The position numbers and the translations under genes were made by a program. Shown here piece by piece: positions 9,715 through 23,100 of a DNA stretch of 64,000 bases. The notes beneath the pieces were generated by a model. It was given only the letters and a program-made list of their open reading frames with translations. It was not told the origin of the DNA and searched no databases. Location: contig NC_079885.1 of assembly GCF_029227915.1 (NCBI RefSeq), positions 21,153,001 through 21,217,000 on the forward strand. The letters run 5' to 3'. This DNA comes from Hydractinia symbiolongicarpus. Its lineage: Eukaryota > Cnidaria > Hydrozoa > Anthoathecata > Hydractiniidae. Every line of letters starts with the position of its first letter. Position 1 is the first letter of the stretch.

Positions 9715-12700
9715 ATGAGAAGGCTCGCGGTATTAGCTTTATGGCTTCTTGCCGTAGTTTTTTCTGTTGAGGCATGGACGAAAGCAATGGAAAGTAAGTA
9801 CAACTTATTCTTTGGGGATATACTCGATTTATTGGTAAGCAACCATTTTATGCCACTAAAAAATGCAAACCTTACCTGCTTTTTAAAAAGTTGCGGGTTT
9901 GAGATAGGAATCTAAAATGGATTTGTTTGTTTCCTATATCAGATATATTTTTAAAAAAATTAAATATTTTCAAAAAATATTTTAATCAATTTCACTATGT
10001 TAATGTAAATTTAATCAACACCCAAAGAAAACCTGAATTTCGAGAAGTCGTAAATATAAGATATGTCCCTCAGGCCTTGAATTTTCTAAACACCCCATCC
10101 AAATACATTGAAATTTTATTTTTAACCTGAGGCTAATGCAAGATTCCTTGTTCTCAAGGGACGAAAAGCCACCAAAGCATGCGAGGCTAACCCTTATGAC
10201 TTGTAGTAATGTCGTAACACCATTATTTTTTGCATCGGAATAAGGTCAAATCTATTTTGCTACCACCTGTTTTCTTTAGGACGTACTCTTACTTAGGAAT
10301 TACTCTTAGCTTAACTAATTATCACTTAGATCCGAGCCTTTACCAAGGCGACATGATTTTATCCCCAGCTCAAAGGGAATATTTCATGAAAGGAAGATCA
10401 AAAGCGTATGGATCAATTGCAGATGTAACAAAACTATGGCCAAAAGGAGTAGTACCTTATGTGATTACATCGTCATTGCGTAAGTGGGTTATCAATTGTT
10501 CAGTACGTTTTGTACCTATAACTTCTATAGATAGAATTTATAAGTAGTATAGTAAGTATAGAAAGAAGTAAATCATAAAAAAACTAAGAAATTTTTTAAC
10601 TCTGACGACGCTGCGAAATAAAAACGCAGTAAATATTTTATTTTTTTGTAATGAAAAGCGAGGGTCTATGTGATTTACTAACAGATATCTTCTTTGGTTC
10701 CTTGTTATCTAAAAATGAAAGTTTGAAATAAATATCGCTGTAAAAAAAAGCTGATGAATGTGTTGATAGTGCCTTTGACCCTGTTTAGTCCATTTGCAAC
10801 ATAGGGGAATTCCAAAAAATCAAGAAATCGGGTTAATCAGGTGTCCAGACCTGGCGAAATAAAGTTGTGTTGTAAGTTGTAATCTCTCATAAAAATAAAC
10901 CCAATGAAAGTTATTATATTTTTTCCGATTATTAGTATTTCAGAGAAATTTAAGTGTGGTCAACCGTATCACGCATCAGAGTGGAGCACTTTGATATAAG
11001 TATAGAAATCTAGTGAAGCTTCCCCAATTATTTTTATTTTTTCTGGATTTCCTGCTTGATAAATAGACAAGGGCTATTATTAATACGGGAAAAGAAAAGC
11101 AATGAGTCAATTAACAGTTGGTTTTCTTTTTTTAGAAAAAAACAGTAAAGCTATGAGTGAAATACAAGAAGCTTTTAATCAATATCATAAGTATACTTGC
11201 ATCCGTTTTGTCGCGAGAAAGAAAGAAAGAGATTACATCAAATTTTACCAAGGAAACAGGTGAGGTTTTGTAAAAAGACATAATGTGTTTCGTTAAGGTA
11301 GAATTACAATTAATCAATACCTAAAGCACGCGTTATTTAAGCCTGGTGATATCAACTCATTTTTAATTATTTCTGCATTTATGACTGTTTTATTGAGGAT
11401 GTAAACTGCAGCTTTTGCTGTTGAAAATCCGGGGAGAAACAACGAGGTAACGAAGATCAAAAATTTTATTAGTGAAAACACTCAACTCTTACTAGTTCCA
11501 AAGGTTTTGAAAAATCTTACAGATGACGGGGGTTTTCCCAGCCCGAATAGATTAGGCCAATCAAAGTCACAGTGGATTATATATGGCTAAATTGAACACT
11601 GATATTTGATGTTAAATATTTTTTAACACTATTTATTATTTTATTTAGTAAATTCATCTACAAATAATATTCGTAGTACGACTTTGCCAGTGGGCTTAGT
11701 GTCTTTTTTACATGCTCGAAAGTCTAAGACAATTTTTATTTTGTGTTAACAATGCCATTTACCTTAAATATCTTTTAGTTTACGATGAATAATGAATGTT
11801 CACAGAGCAATTGATAGAATGCATTGTATCTCTGTTGTTGTTGTTGTTGTTGTTGTTGTTGTCGTTGTTGTTGTTGTCTTTTTGTTTAGTATTACAACTG
11901 ATAAAGATGTGTTTTTTCTTTTTAGTTGTTCATCAATGGTCGGCAAACAAACATGGGCGCAACTTATTTCTTTAGCTTCAGGATGCTGGTGGAGAACGAC
12001 TATAATGCACGAAATTGGACACGCCCTGGGTCAGTAAAATATATTGTTTCGCATTATAAATTTTGTAACCTCGATTAAATTTATTTTGACTGACGGTTAC
12101 ATTATATATTTTTGACAGCATTGGTAGTTTAATTAACACGTTTATATAACTTTGTAATTTATTTGTTATGTTAGGTTTTGAGCATGAACAATCAAGACCA
12201 GATCGAGACAAATATGTTGAGATAATTTGGGGAAATATTCATTCAAGTAAGTCGCCCAATAAGTATTTTCGTCAAATAATGATGCTTCCTTAGTCGTTCT
12301 TTGTCTTCCTATTTTTAATGTCAAATTGCAAATGTATATTATATTTGAAAGAGATTGTTTTTAATTATTTTGCAGGTGTACGTTCTCAATTTGAAAAACT
12401 ACCGGATTCAATAATAAATTCACTTGGAACGCCTTACGACGTAAGATCCATGATGCATTACGCTTGGAATTCATTCAGTAAAAAAATGAGCATTCGCACA
12501 CTTGATCCGCGTGATCAGTATGAAATTGGCCAAAGAGATGGATTCTCACATATAGATATTCAACAAATTAACCTATTGTATCGTTGCAGTAAGTACATTA
12601 AACATTATCATGAATGCTTAACAGATTTTGCTTCTACTCCAGAGAAAGAAATGAGAGGGGAGAGCGATATGAAATAAACAGGTGGTTAGATGCCACAAAA

Positions 12701-13828
12701 GTTAACATTGTGGTTTGGAGCAATTAAAGGGTTGGAAAATATTAGTGCTTTTTTAGAACTTAACACAAGGAAAGTTGGCGGGGTAGGGCTTTTTTACCGC
12801 CTTCTTTCGGCGCTACGCTTGCACCCTTTCCCTCTATATCACAACCTGTACCTTCTTATTACTTTCTTCCTTTAGATGGTACATACCCCACTTTACCACC
12901 GTACGTGAAACCACCCAAAGGTAATTATATCATGTTTACAGCACTTCTGTTTACCCTATAGTAATATTAGCCAATTCAGCGTATTACTTTTGGTAATTTA
13001 GGTTATAATTTTCTTCCGTACAGATAAATGCGACCAAGCTAATATCAAAGTGCACGTTTTTCTTATGTTTGAAATCCTAAGTTGTGCTTGCTCTAACTCC
13101 ATAACATATCATAAATGGCAAATGTTATGTTACCTTAGGTTGTTTTGATATAAGTCCATTCTGTGCTAAGAATGCTTTTGAAGGAAAATGTAACCAGCCT
13201 AGTTGGAAATGGTTTATGAGCAAAGAATGTAGAAGAACGTGTAAGTTGTGCGAAAGTGATCCTAACACATCCAAGCCGTTTACTGCTGCCACAAAGAGAA
13301 ACACCAAAACAACATCAAAAGCTGCCACAACGACAAAAGCAACAACAACAACAAAGAAGTCAGGAGGGCGAGTGACACAGCCGACAAAGTTCAGTTGTAT
13401 GTATATATATTTATCTGTTGTTGTGGTTTAATTTTGTGTGTTTGTTTTTATGAGCAATGGTTGAGTATTTTTTAACGTGTAAACATAATTAATCTAGTCA
13501 TGTAAGGTCAAGAGTTTGCTGTATAGTGCAGGTTTCACTGCATTTGTAGTTTATTATTCAAATTAGATAAAGTAAATCTGGATTCTTGAGGTAAAAGTGC
13601 ATTCTGTCATATTAGTTTTAGTCTTTTTATCAATGCGAGGATGTATTATTATTATGTTGTTGTTGTTGTTGTTGTTTACTCTTTCTTTTTGTTGTAGCAA
13701 CCAGTAAGACTGTTTGCCAAGATCGTGTAAACTGCTTGCAATTTCCGAAAGAACGTTGCAACAGCACTAACAATTCTTGGAAATATTATATGAGCAGGAG
13801 TTGTAAGAAATATTGTGGACTTTGTTAA
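9715..13828 (+). CDS. secreted astacin metalloprotease with two ShKT domains
   Basis: A zinc endopeptidase of the astacin (M12A) family, secreted. Nine exons: 9715-9793, 10330-10479, 11136-11259, 11926-12029, 12175-12246, 12376-12588, 12876-12920, 13139-13396, 13698-13828. All borders are GT/AG and all phases match, giving 391 aa. Exon 1 is a signal peptide. Exon 2 holds a short propeptide (YQGDMILSP) and the start of the mature domain (LWPKGVVPY). Exons 4-5 form the zinc site HEIGHALGFEHEQSRPDRD across a junction. Exon 6 has the Met-turn SMMHY with the tyrosine ligand. All four family cysteines are present. The tail is an ShKT domain with six cysteines (exon 8), a Thr/Lys-rich linker, and a second six-cysteine ShKT ending in the last residue. 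Cnidarian relatives act in morphogenesis, digestion or nematocyst content; which applies is unknown. Exon 7 and the lack of a small exon near 13021-13048 are the least certain points. Confidence 0.88.
11836..11880. repeat. (GTT)n microsatellite
   Basis: About 14 GTT units with one interruption, lying in the intron just upstream of the exon that starts at 11926. A shorter one lies at about 13655-13675 upstream of the last exon. Confidence 0.9.
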
Positions 13829-13835
13829 ACTATAA

Positions 13836-13841
13836 AATAAA
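13836..13841 (+). terminator. poly(A) signal AATAAA
   Basis: A canonical hexamer eight bases after the stop codon of the astacin gene. The 3' UTR would be very short. Confidence 0.6.
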
Positions 13842-15619
13842 TATTGTATCAGTCGAAGATCTTATTATAGCTTGTTTTATTTTCCCTAACGACGTGAATT
13901 ACAATGTGTTTCCTAAAAGTGAATGATTAACTTTAGACAGCGGGATATGTATACATTTGCATCTCGGGAGAACCACTTCTTCTGACAAGTACCTCCAATC
14001 GTAGGAAAAATTTTGGAAATAATTTCATTTTTGTCACGTGGGGCAATAGTTCCAAAGTTCAGGACTGTCAGCATTGAATTTTTGTTTCTAGAAAAAGGTC
14101 AAGGTAATGTCACCCAACCTAAGAACTTGTAACTGCTCATATAAACTATTTGCACGAAGCATAAGTTTAAACAAGCACGAGCCAATATTTTCAAGCGATA
14201 GTAACATACTTAATTTTGTTTCAATCGCTAGCAAAAATTATCGCTTTACCGCACTTCTGTGGAATAGGTAACATTCCATCGAAACAAGGAAAGAAATCAG
14301 TATTTTTAGTGGATTCTGATTGGCTGGAAACGAATATTTTGACTCAAAATTGTTGCTACAAGTGGCGACAGGAAGAGATTTTTAGCAACAATATTTATTG
14401 TTACCCGCAACATGTTTTTGTTAGCAGTAAAAAGATACAAAAATAAACCGATCTGATTTTGTTACTGACAACAAAATTAATGTGAGTAACAAAAAAACCT
14501 GTAAGAAGCAAAAACCTACTATCGCCTGAAATAATATACCTCGTGTGGTGTGACCGTAGAATGAAAGAAATTATTGCATTTAAAGCTATTGTGTAGAAGG
14601 TAATATAGAGTAGAGCTTGGGATGTTAAGACACATTCTTTAATATTTCAATAATAATATTTCTCAGCTAATAAACACCTTCCTAACAATAAAACACATAA
14701 TTGAAATAATAAAATGAGTGAATGAATTAAGATAATAAGTATATGTAAAAATAAGCAAATGTCACCACACTTTCCGAACTTTAACACTGACCTAAAGATA
14801 TTAACTCGATAAAACGCAGAACCTTACCTAATGGCATAGATCTTTTAAAACACAAATGTGAATGGTTAAACAGATACAAACATTTAACCAGTGGCTCTAC
14901 AAGTACAATTGTTAGTGAACGCCAATTACAGATCGCTACATAGTAGGGATGAAAGTTGGCTTTAAATTCGAACTCTTGGTAGCCTAATTATAGCTGACGA
15001 CAACACTAAAGTTGGCAAAAAACTGCCGCCCATTTCTATTGACATAAGCTTTACCAAGGCTTTGATAAGGTTGTAGAAACACGAATAAGTTTATTTTTGT
15101 TTCTTAGGCGCAGTTGTAGTGCGTGTTCTTGTCTTTTGTTTAATCATATGGTCTTGCAACTCATCAAAAATCTATAGATTTGACATTTTAATCTATCGTA
15201 AAAAATTAAGAAAAAGAAAAGAAAAAACATCGAATTAGCTAATGATTCGTTCTTAAAATTTCATTAAAATTAAATTTGTAGGGAATATGTTGAGCAAAGG
15301 AATTTATACGGTATATTCCTATTAGATATTGCATGACACTCGCTGTTTCGTTGAAAATTGATTCTGCTAAAGTAGTTAATAATAATAGTAATAATAGTTA
15401 AAAGTTAATAATAAATAAAGTTATTTTAGTTTGAGGTACAACTTAGAAATTAAATCAAGATGAAAACGTAGAAAACAAAGTTTGTTCAACGAATTTGTTA
15501 AACAAACAAACAAATAAGTAAACGAAGCTGTGTCAACATCAAACTTTTGTACACGTAATATCTCCATATCTTCTTTGATCAGTTATCTAGCCTTGAAAGA
15601 AGGTGTAACATAAGAAAAT
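13842..15619. other. intergenic between the two ShKT genes
   Basis: About 1.8 kb without a recognisable exon. A frame at 14216-14446 has no family match. This should contain the promoter of the second ShKT gene, but no clear motif was identified. Confidence 0.5.
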
Positions 15620-18600
15620 ATGGCTTTCTTTTCATGGATGTTATTGGCTTGCTTTGGTACTGTTATTGTTGCCAGTTGGGATGAGAAACCGGGAGGTTAG
15701 TAATTTACCTTATTCCGTAAAGTAAACAATTTAGAAAACGCGACTGACGCAATTTAAACCCTGTCCACCTACCCATCTGAAAGGTGCCACTCCCACAGCC
15801 TACCGCCTGCAAAGTATTGGCGAGTTGATGCTTTTTGCTAACTTTATATAATTACAGAGAAAGTATTATTATCTCCATATTTTGGTGAGGGGTGTAGCCT
15901 TACTATATACTTATTGAAATATTACTGTGTTTTGTTGCTTTTATTTTCCTGTAACTCGTACATAGCAATAGAACTCATAACTTTTTCACCTCCTATGGTG
16001 TGATGCCTAATTACCTGTTAACGTGAGAACAAGAAAATCATGACTCATTACGAGCGAAGTGAGGCGAGGCTTTATTGAATTGAAGCTTTTCCTACATTCC
16101 TTCTAACACATTGAGACACCAGCAGTAAAGACAAATAAAAAGCAATATCTCGCTAATAATTTACTAAACTAGCAAAGTTGCTGTTTTTGCAGTTAAGTTG
16201 GATATGTGAACAGAGCATAAAATATAATAGATGAATGTTCTCAATTACAAAAGAACTCACGCAGAGAAAACAGGTAACACTGACGTCAGGATCAACTGGC
16301 ACATTTTATATGTCTGGCTTCACTCGTGACTTCTCGAAAACTTTAAAATGCGTGAGTCTGCAATAGAAAGAGCGCAGGGAGGAACCGGGATTTTGGCCAA
16401 CTTGTCTCAATGTATTTTATGGCGAAAGGTAGTTTGTTAATTATACATTCCGAGAATGTTATATTTAGGTTGTTACGACAAAAGTCCAGTGTGTAAAAGA
16501 AACATACGTGACTGCAAACTCGTTCATTCTCGTTGGGTAATGCAGCAAGTATGCCGAAAAACCTGTGGATATTGTACCGACAAAAAACCTTCAACAAAGG
16601 CTCCTACTCCTTGTTGTACTACAACTATAATTACTCATCCCACGACAACAACTACAACAATTAAGCCGACAACAACTTCAAGTACGACAACTAGGACAAC
16701 GACTACACCAACAACAACATCGACCACGACAACTAAACCGACAACCTCTACCATGACGACAACGACTACACCAACAACAACATCGATCACGACAACTAAA
16801 CCGACAACCTCTACCACGACGACAACAACAACTACTACACCAACAACAAGATCAACAACGACAACTAAACCGACAACAACGACAGAAACAACAGCGTCGA
16901 CCACGGCAAGCTCTACAACAGCATCGACCACGGCAAGCTCTACAACGACGACAGCGGCTACCACAGCAACAACAACATCCACCACTACATTATCGACGAC
17001 AAACAAATTATCGACAACAACAAAAAAGAAAGCACCAACTACTCGAGCAACACCTAGAACATATCCCACTTGGAGTAAGTAGCTTTGTGTTTTTAAGTTA
17101 TGCATTGTTTGTAAACAACCTGGCCGGGGATCTAGTTTAAAAAGTTATTTTTTATCGCCTTTTTAGTTTTACATTATTCTTAGCCGATTACTTAAATAAG
17201 CCTGTATTTTTAGCAAGAATGAAAAACTGTTTCAAAAACAACGTTTTTTGCTTCATTTGCAAATGTGTTTACCAGAAAAACAAGAACAGTAACAGCCAAT
17301 AATCACCCAAACTCTTTTTTTTTCTGGTTCCATAAGTTTCCCAAATATTGGCTGTTCTAGTACTAAGTTGCTTTTGAACAGAATTCAGACAAATTAGAAG
17401 AAAAGCAAAATATAATTAAAACCGAAAAGCCAAGTGTAAACGAGGCGTTTATATAGAGACTGACAATTTTTGTGGCTGCTATCATGGTTATAATCTTTAT
17501 TAGAAAAGCTGCGCAATTTTACATAAGATGCGCGAATAAAAAAAAACGAGGTGAAAAAGTCAAAAAGGCTGATCAATTTGTATTTTAATCTGTTGTTGTG
17601 AAAGTCGAAGTGGTACACAGCGAAAAAATCTTATTCGGTCAACTAATCGCCAAAAAAATTTTGTTGACCGAATTTTGCAACGCTTGAAACAAATATGAGA
17701 ATGCTTTAAAGCAGTTAAGCTTGGTTTCCACCTAGCGCTAACTAGTGCTAACGAGCGGTAACATTCATTAGCTGTACCATTTTATTTTTCCATATAATTA
17801 TAGCTAACAGTAATTATTTATTACAATAAAACTTCTCTATTTAAGATACGAAATTTAAAAAAATTTGTCCACTTTCGAATAAAAAAAGACTTTCCATCAC
17901 TTTCTGAACATAGAAAATCGGCTTTCTTTGATTTTGAGCGGTAGCTAGCGCTAAATATAAGAAAAATTCATATTTAGCGCTAGTTACCGCTCGTAAAAAA
18001 GTTACCGCTATCAAGCGGTAACTTTCATTTTTTTCAGTTTCCACTAAAGAAAAGTTACTGCTCATTTTTTCATCGCTAGTTACCGCTCATTAGCGCTAGT
18101 TAGCGCTACATGGAAACCAAGCTTTAAAGATTTAATTCTTTGTTATAAACACGAAATTCAGTAATTGTCTTTTCCAAACCATCTCCCGATAAATTTTAAA
18201 AAAGAGCTATATAATAAGTTTGTTTACAATTCCCTACTTCTTGATTAGTTGGTTATATGTTCTAATTTTCTTCAAGCATATTATCCAATATTATGCTGCT
18301 GCATATAAAGCTTTTAAAAAAATATCGACAGACTCTACATTTACGGCTTGTAGAGATTTCGGCTTTGGTGCGTTAAATCAATTTATGATAGAAAAGCTGT
18401 TTCTATATATGTAACACATTTGTGATAGCGTTCTTTCATTTCGGGAAATAGCAAAAAAAACAGCAATCATGTCTGTAATTGTAGTCGAGTTGTATGTGTT
18501 TCGATATTACAAATCACATGGATTCAATCAGGTCCTACAAAGCATACGTATCTCTTATCTTTTCACGGTTGGATTAACTATTTTTGTTTTGTTTTAGCTA

Positions 18601-18725
18601 CAAGAAAGCCATGCAAAGACAGACTGGGGAACTGTGAGGACTTACCTAAGTCCTATTGTGAGATTGGTGCATTGTGGAGACGCTACATGGAATTATCATG
18701 CCGAAAATATTGTAAATTTTGTTAA
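15620..18725 (+). CDS. secreted ShKT - Thr-rich linker - ShKT protein
   Basis: Three exons, 15620-15695, 16469-17074 and 18598-18725, with GT/AG borders, all joined in phase 1, give 269 aa. Exon 1 encodes a signal peptide (MAFFSWMLLACFGTVIVAS). Exon 2 begins with a six-cysteine ShKT domain (ending CRKTCGYC) and continues into about 150 residues of Thr-rich, mucin-like sequence of TTT/TKPTT repeats, likely O-glycosylated. Exon 3 is a second ShKT domain, with the last cysteine followed at once by the stop. There is no protease or other enzymatic domain. Layout, intron phases and the C-terminal cysteine ending match the tail of the astacin gene 1.8 kb upstream, so a shared origin by duplication is likely. 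ShKT domains occur in channel-blocking peptides but also in many non-toxic extracellular proteins. The mucin-like linker suggests a matrix, mucus or capsule role; function is unknown. Confidence 0.8.
16600..17040 (+). repeat. ACN-type low-complexity coding repeat
   Basis: Degenerate (ACA/ACG/ACT)n sequence coding for the Thr-rich linker. Longer sub-repeats such as accaacaacaacatcg...acaactaaaccgacaac recur about three times. The opposite strand is open only because of this composition. Confidence 0.85.
17718..18123. mobile_element. PIF/Harbinger-type MITE with TTA target duplication
   Basis: A 406-bp element with ends agcttggtttcca...tggaaaccaagct. The terminal inverted repeats extend about 45 bp and are built from repeated AGCGCTAA and AGCGGTAAC motifs. 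It is flanked on both sides by TTA (17715-17717 and 18124-18126), as expected for PIF/Harbinger insertions. Inside, a second inverted repeat (tagcgctaaatat...atatttagcgcta, about 17945-17985) makes the whole strand strongly foldable. It lies in intron 2 of the ShKT gene. Confidence 0.75.
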
Positions 18726-20119
18726 ATTTAAAATAATTTTTCTTTCATAATATGCCTTCTTTTGTATAAAGCACCTGTCATTCTTAAAATCTCATGCATT
18801 TTTGTGGTAAATTTGATTTTCGACTTAAAAGGAATTGACCTTTGAATTAGAAATAAATAATAATATACCCGTATAATAATAATATACCCGTAGGCTAAAC
18901 CGTCCGTTGAATAATTCATTATATTACTTTTGACGCTTGTTAAACTTTTGTTTTTATTTCTAAGAACTTCGTGTTGATTTTAGTTATTCAAATGCTTTAC
19001 CATACATGTGTAAAGTAATCGAAAAGAATTGCAATGAGAATATGTAAACATAAAGTGACTTCTAAAAAAATTATACGAATATTGAAAATCAATCCCTTAA
19101 AATTTAAGTGGCTATTATTTTTGATTTTGAAATCAGTTGTCAATTAAATACTAACTGTCAAGGTAGGTTATTTTAACTTCTCTTTTTTCTCTTCTTTCAT
19201 CGAAAATATCAAAAAGGGAAATATGATGAGAAAAAAAGATACATCTCAACAGTTTATATTGAATCCATTTGTTGCCGATCTGTAGGTTGCTGCATTGTTT
19301 CCAAATTCAATTTTATAAACAAAATTCTTGCAATCTCGCGCGTAAATTATACATGTAACTGTTGTGATTCTGCAGCTAAAATTCATTAATTTTGGAGAAA
19401 AAATTATGAGCCAATATGCAACCCCTCCTGCAGTAATATTTTCATTTAACATTTATTTAACAGTTTTATCTATCTTTAAGCATACAGAAATATCTACAAG
19501 ATATAAAATTATATCATATCTCAGGGCGACAATTTACACAACACAAGCTCCAAACACTAGATCGTTTTGCAAGTCAGAAAATAAACTTCTCTAGCATTAA
19601 TTCTTATAGTTCAACAGAGCCAAATGTTCTCTTTATATTCAGTATACTTCTTAATAGTTTTTTTGAATGTTCTGATTTGTCGTTAAAACACTCGTCTCAC
19701 TCTCCGCATGTAAAGATACAGCAAGAGCGGTGCAACGGATTGGTTTCAAAAGATCGCGTAAACAAAAGAAATTTGAATAGAATTTAAATAGACATCGCTT
19801 AGATGTACGTCCGTCTCTTATTAAAAACCTTCTTGCATAGATTTAATTAGAACAGCAACAATCAAATAATGAATTGGGTATGTAATAAAACAGATATTGG
19901 ATGCCATTCTTGCTGAATATTAAGCTTAGCTTGACGATATTCCAGTCGTCTGCCCCTCGTGAATTATTGTGTTACCTCAAGTAGAACATGCTTGATATTT
20001 CGCAAATGGACATGAAGTAAGTGCTTATCATCCAAAGATCTCCGGGATTAGCGAATCTCTAGGAAAAACACTGAATAAAATAGCAGAAGTCTATTAGAAT
20101 AAAAAAGTTTAAGAATAAT
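18726..20119. other. intergenic, no clear gene
   Basis: AT-rich. A direct duplication of ataataatatacccgta near 18855-18892 is present. No exon was recognised. Confidence 0.5.
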
Positions 20120-23100
20120 TTATTCTTGTCCTGATGGAATATTCGTTCCGCAATCTCGATAAAAATCTCTTCTCACTAGAGCAACTCTGCAGAATTTACG
20201 TTGAGCGTGTTCCAATGGTTTGCGATGGCCGTAAGCCGAAGATGATAAAATTGGAACTTTTTTTGGTCTTTCCTAAATAGAGAAAAAAATCATCAATCTA
20301 GATATGCTTGTGTAGCAACATCTTTTGTATCAAAAGAACCTATTCGAATCAAGACTAAAAGGTATTTACATATAGTTGAATCATGGCCCACCCGTGCAAT
20401 TTTTTTTGCTTTCGAGAATGTCTCACCCCTATTGGACCTCCGCGGGCGAGTATATTCAGTGTAAATAAAATTAACAAAGAACGACTTTGCGAATCACTAT
20501 CATTATGCCTGACAGTGAATTGAATTCGAGTGGGTATGTAAGAAAGTTGGTTTACCCTAATAAGAGCACCGTTATTTTACGGCAAAAGATATTTTTATGA
20601 CTTTTCTTTTAATAAAATCTTGATTATTCAAAGACTCATGGCAACCAACTGAAAGAATGTATTGCGCCTTAATAGGGCCACCTAAATTTAACCAGCTAAG
20701 GGTTATTTCAATTGTAATGAAAGTTATTCTTGTTTTTCTCAATTTGTTTAATACACCTTTAAACGCGACAAAAAAATCACGTTCGGCGTAGTGAGAAAAA
20801 TGGATGATTGTGGGTGGGTCGAAAAGTAAGAATAAGAATAGAGAGGACAAGAAAGGTATGGAATAAATTGGAAGATAAGAAATATAATGAGCGAGCCTCA
20901 CTTCAACATCTTTTCGGCGTAGTCTTTGAAAAGTAGTTAAAATGAACACAAAAAAATCCCAAGGCGTTTCAGACTTAATTAAGGTTTTGTGGCATTTTGT
21001 TAATTAGTAACGGAGTCCAATGTTTTGTTCATAACTTTGTCACTTGAGATTGACAAAGTTTAGGCAGATGTGTTAGCTACGAGTGCTAATGCTTGTAAAA
21101 ACATATTTGTTAGATCATACCTCAAAGTTGACATTTAATCCAAGCATATGTTTTCGATCGTCACGTGTTAATTTGCTATGGTAACCCTCCTCTGCATGAA
21201 ATTGACGATCGTATGCAGAAACCAAACAATGCTAAAATAAGTTTTAAATAATAGCTTGGAAAATTTCACAAAAGTTAGCTATAATATTTCTCAATCAAAT
21301 CCCTCTATTCTACGTCAACTTATTAAATAACTTAGGAATTTCAAAAAAAAAAAAATTTAAATAATAATAATCAATAATATAATAAATAATGTAATAAATA
21401 AGGTAAAATAATTCCCTATGTAAATTTGATTTACATTGGGAATTATTTCCAAATTTCTCAGTTCACAATATTGTGTTTCTTTTTCTTTTTGAAACATTCT
21501 AGGGTCGACAATTGATTTTTAAAAAATGACAGAGCCACCACTAGCTAGAGTCATAAAGGAGGTCCCAATATAAGCAAGTTGCTTTAAATTTTTTTTGAAA
21601 TTTAAGACGCTATTTAATTGTAAAATTTTACTGTGTTAAAATGAAGAAAACGTAGTTTTTTCGAAGCTATCTGAACTGCCTTTAAAGAAGATGGGAGACA
21701 TAACATTACCCAACTACTCTCCTCTGGTTTAATCAGCCCTGTATTTGCAATTAAGTAAAGAGTTAATACACATTCGTTCCGAAACTCTATTAGGCATACT
21801 TTTGTATTTTTTCTATAATTTCCGCGGGTAAGAAGCTATACTTTTCATTTTTGCAAGGTATTACCTCTTTGTTGTTATTAAAGTACGATAAATTCTTGAC
21901 GTTGCCCAGTTTGAATTCTTTAATTTCTTTCCTCTCCTTTTCGGCACATTTATGATTCATATGAATCAAACGTTGTCTCTGAAATGAAAAAGATACAAGT
22001 AAAATTTCAAAGTACCGTGATCAAAGAAACACGAACGTGAAAATAGGGGATATCTCTAAAGTACATGCATATAGAAGAAGAAAAGCGTGGTGTGTGTTCA
22101 ATTCGCAGTATGCATAATTACGTCGTTTAGCTACACGTCTACTCTGTATGACAGAAGTAAAATTACAAAATGCAAGCGCACTGATAAACCAGTTATGTCT
22201 CCTAAAAAGACACAGTTCTTCCTGTTTTCAAGAAGTTAATTGTCACATACGAACAAAACTTTGGCATACAAAACAAAGAGTAGGACAGGACTCCTGTAAA
22301 AGGTACAAGGGTTTAGACCCATATTCCTGAACCAAGGTACCCAAATGTCTAACTGGGTTACCTCAAAAGAGGTTTGAGTTTAACAAATAAGTTTCTCAAA
22401 TTTCTTTGAAATTTGTGTGTTTATATGCAAAGTAGGTGTTTTTGTAACTAATATGGAGCTCTATAATGTGCTATAAACAATCTAACCGGAGAAAAAAACG
22501 ACAACAAGCCATCTTTAACTTGACAGAGTATTGGAAGAAATTTTAAATCCTCGATTGTTCTTTTTGTAGTAGATTTTCTTTTCTTTTGTAGCAGATTAAA
22601 AGTAATAGTCAGAATCTGTTATATGCTTAAGTTCAATTAAAGGCTACCTCCTTATCGCCGTTAATGTGCCTGAAAATAATAAATATTGCAAAAAAGATAC
22701 TAGATTCTTAAAAATAACTCTTCGCAAAACATATTAAATTGTCCATTCGCCAAAATTAATTTTCGCTAAAATTAATCAACTTAAAGCAGATGATGTTAAA
22801 AAAAATTTATCAGAAAACATATATGTATGTACTAAAAATAATCGTTCTTAAAGCATAATGTGGGCGTAAAATTACTAATAAACCAATATTCTATGAATCC
22901 CCTTCACACGACAATCTTAATACTTGCTTATCAAAGCTTTTATGTTTATTCACCTTTCGTTCTGCGTTTATCATGCTCCGTATACCATACTCTGTGTAGC
23001 ATTCTCTGCATGGCACGCTCCTTATGGAACACTCCGCCTATCATACTTTGTATCACACACTTCGTATATCACACTCTCTTCGTAACATATATAACCGTAT

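Noticed and set aside
13021-13048. Possible extra astacin exon (acag|ataaatgc...)
   Set aside because: No convincing donor, and the exons on either side already join in phase without it.
16635-17105. 156-codon Val-rich minus-strand frame
   Set aside because: It is the complement of the Thr-rich linker of the ShKT gene; openness comes from the ACN repeat.
20572-20949. 125-codon minus-strand frame inside intron 3 of the CFAP90-like gene
   Set aside because: No domain, mixed composition, and it lies wholly within a well-supported intron.
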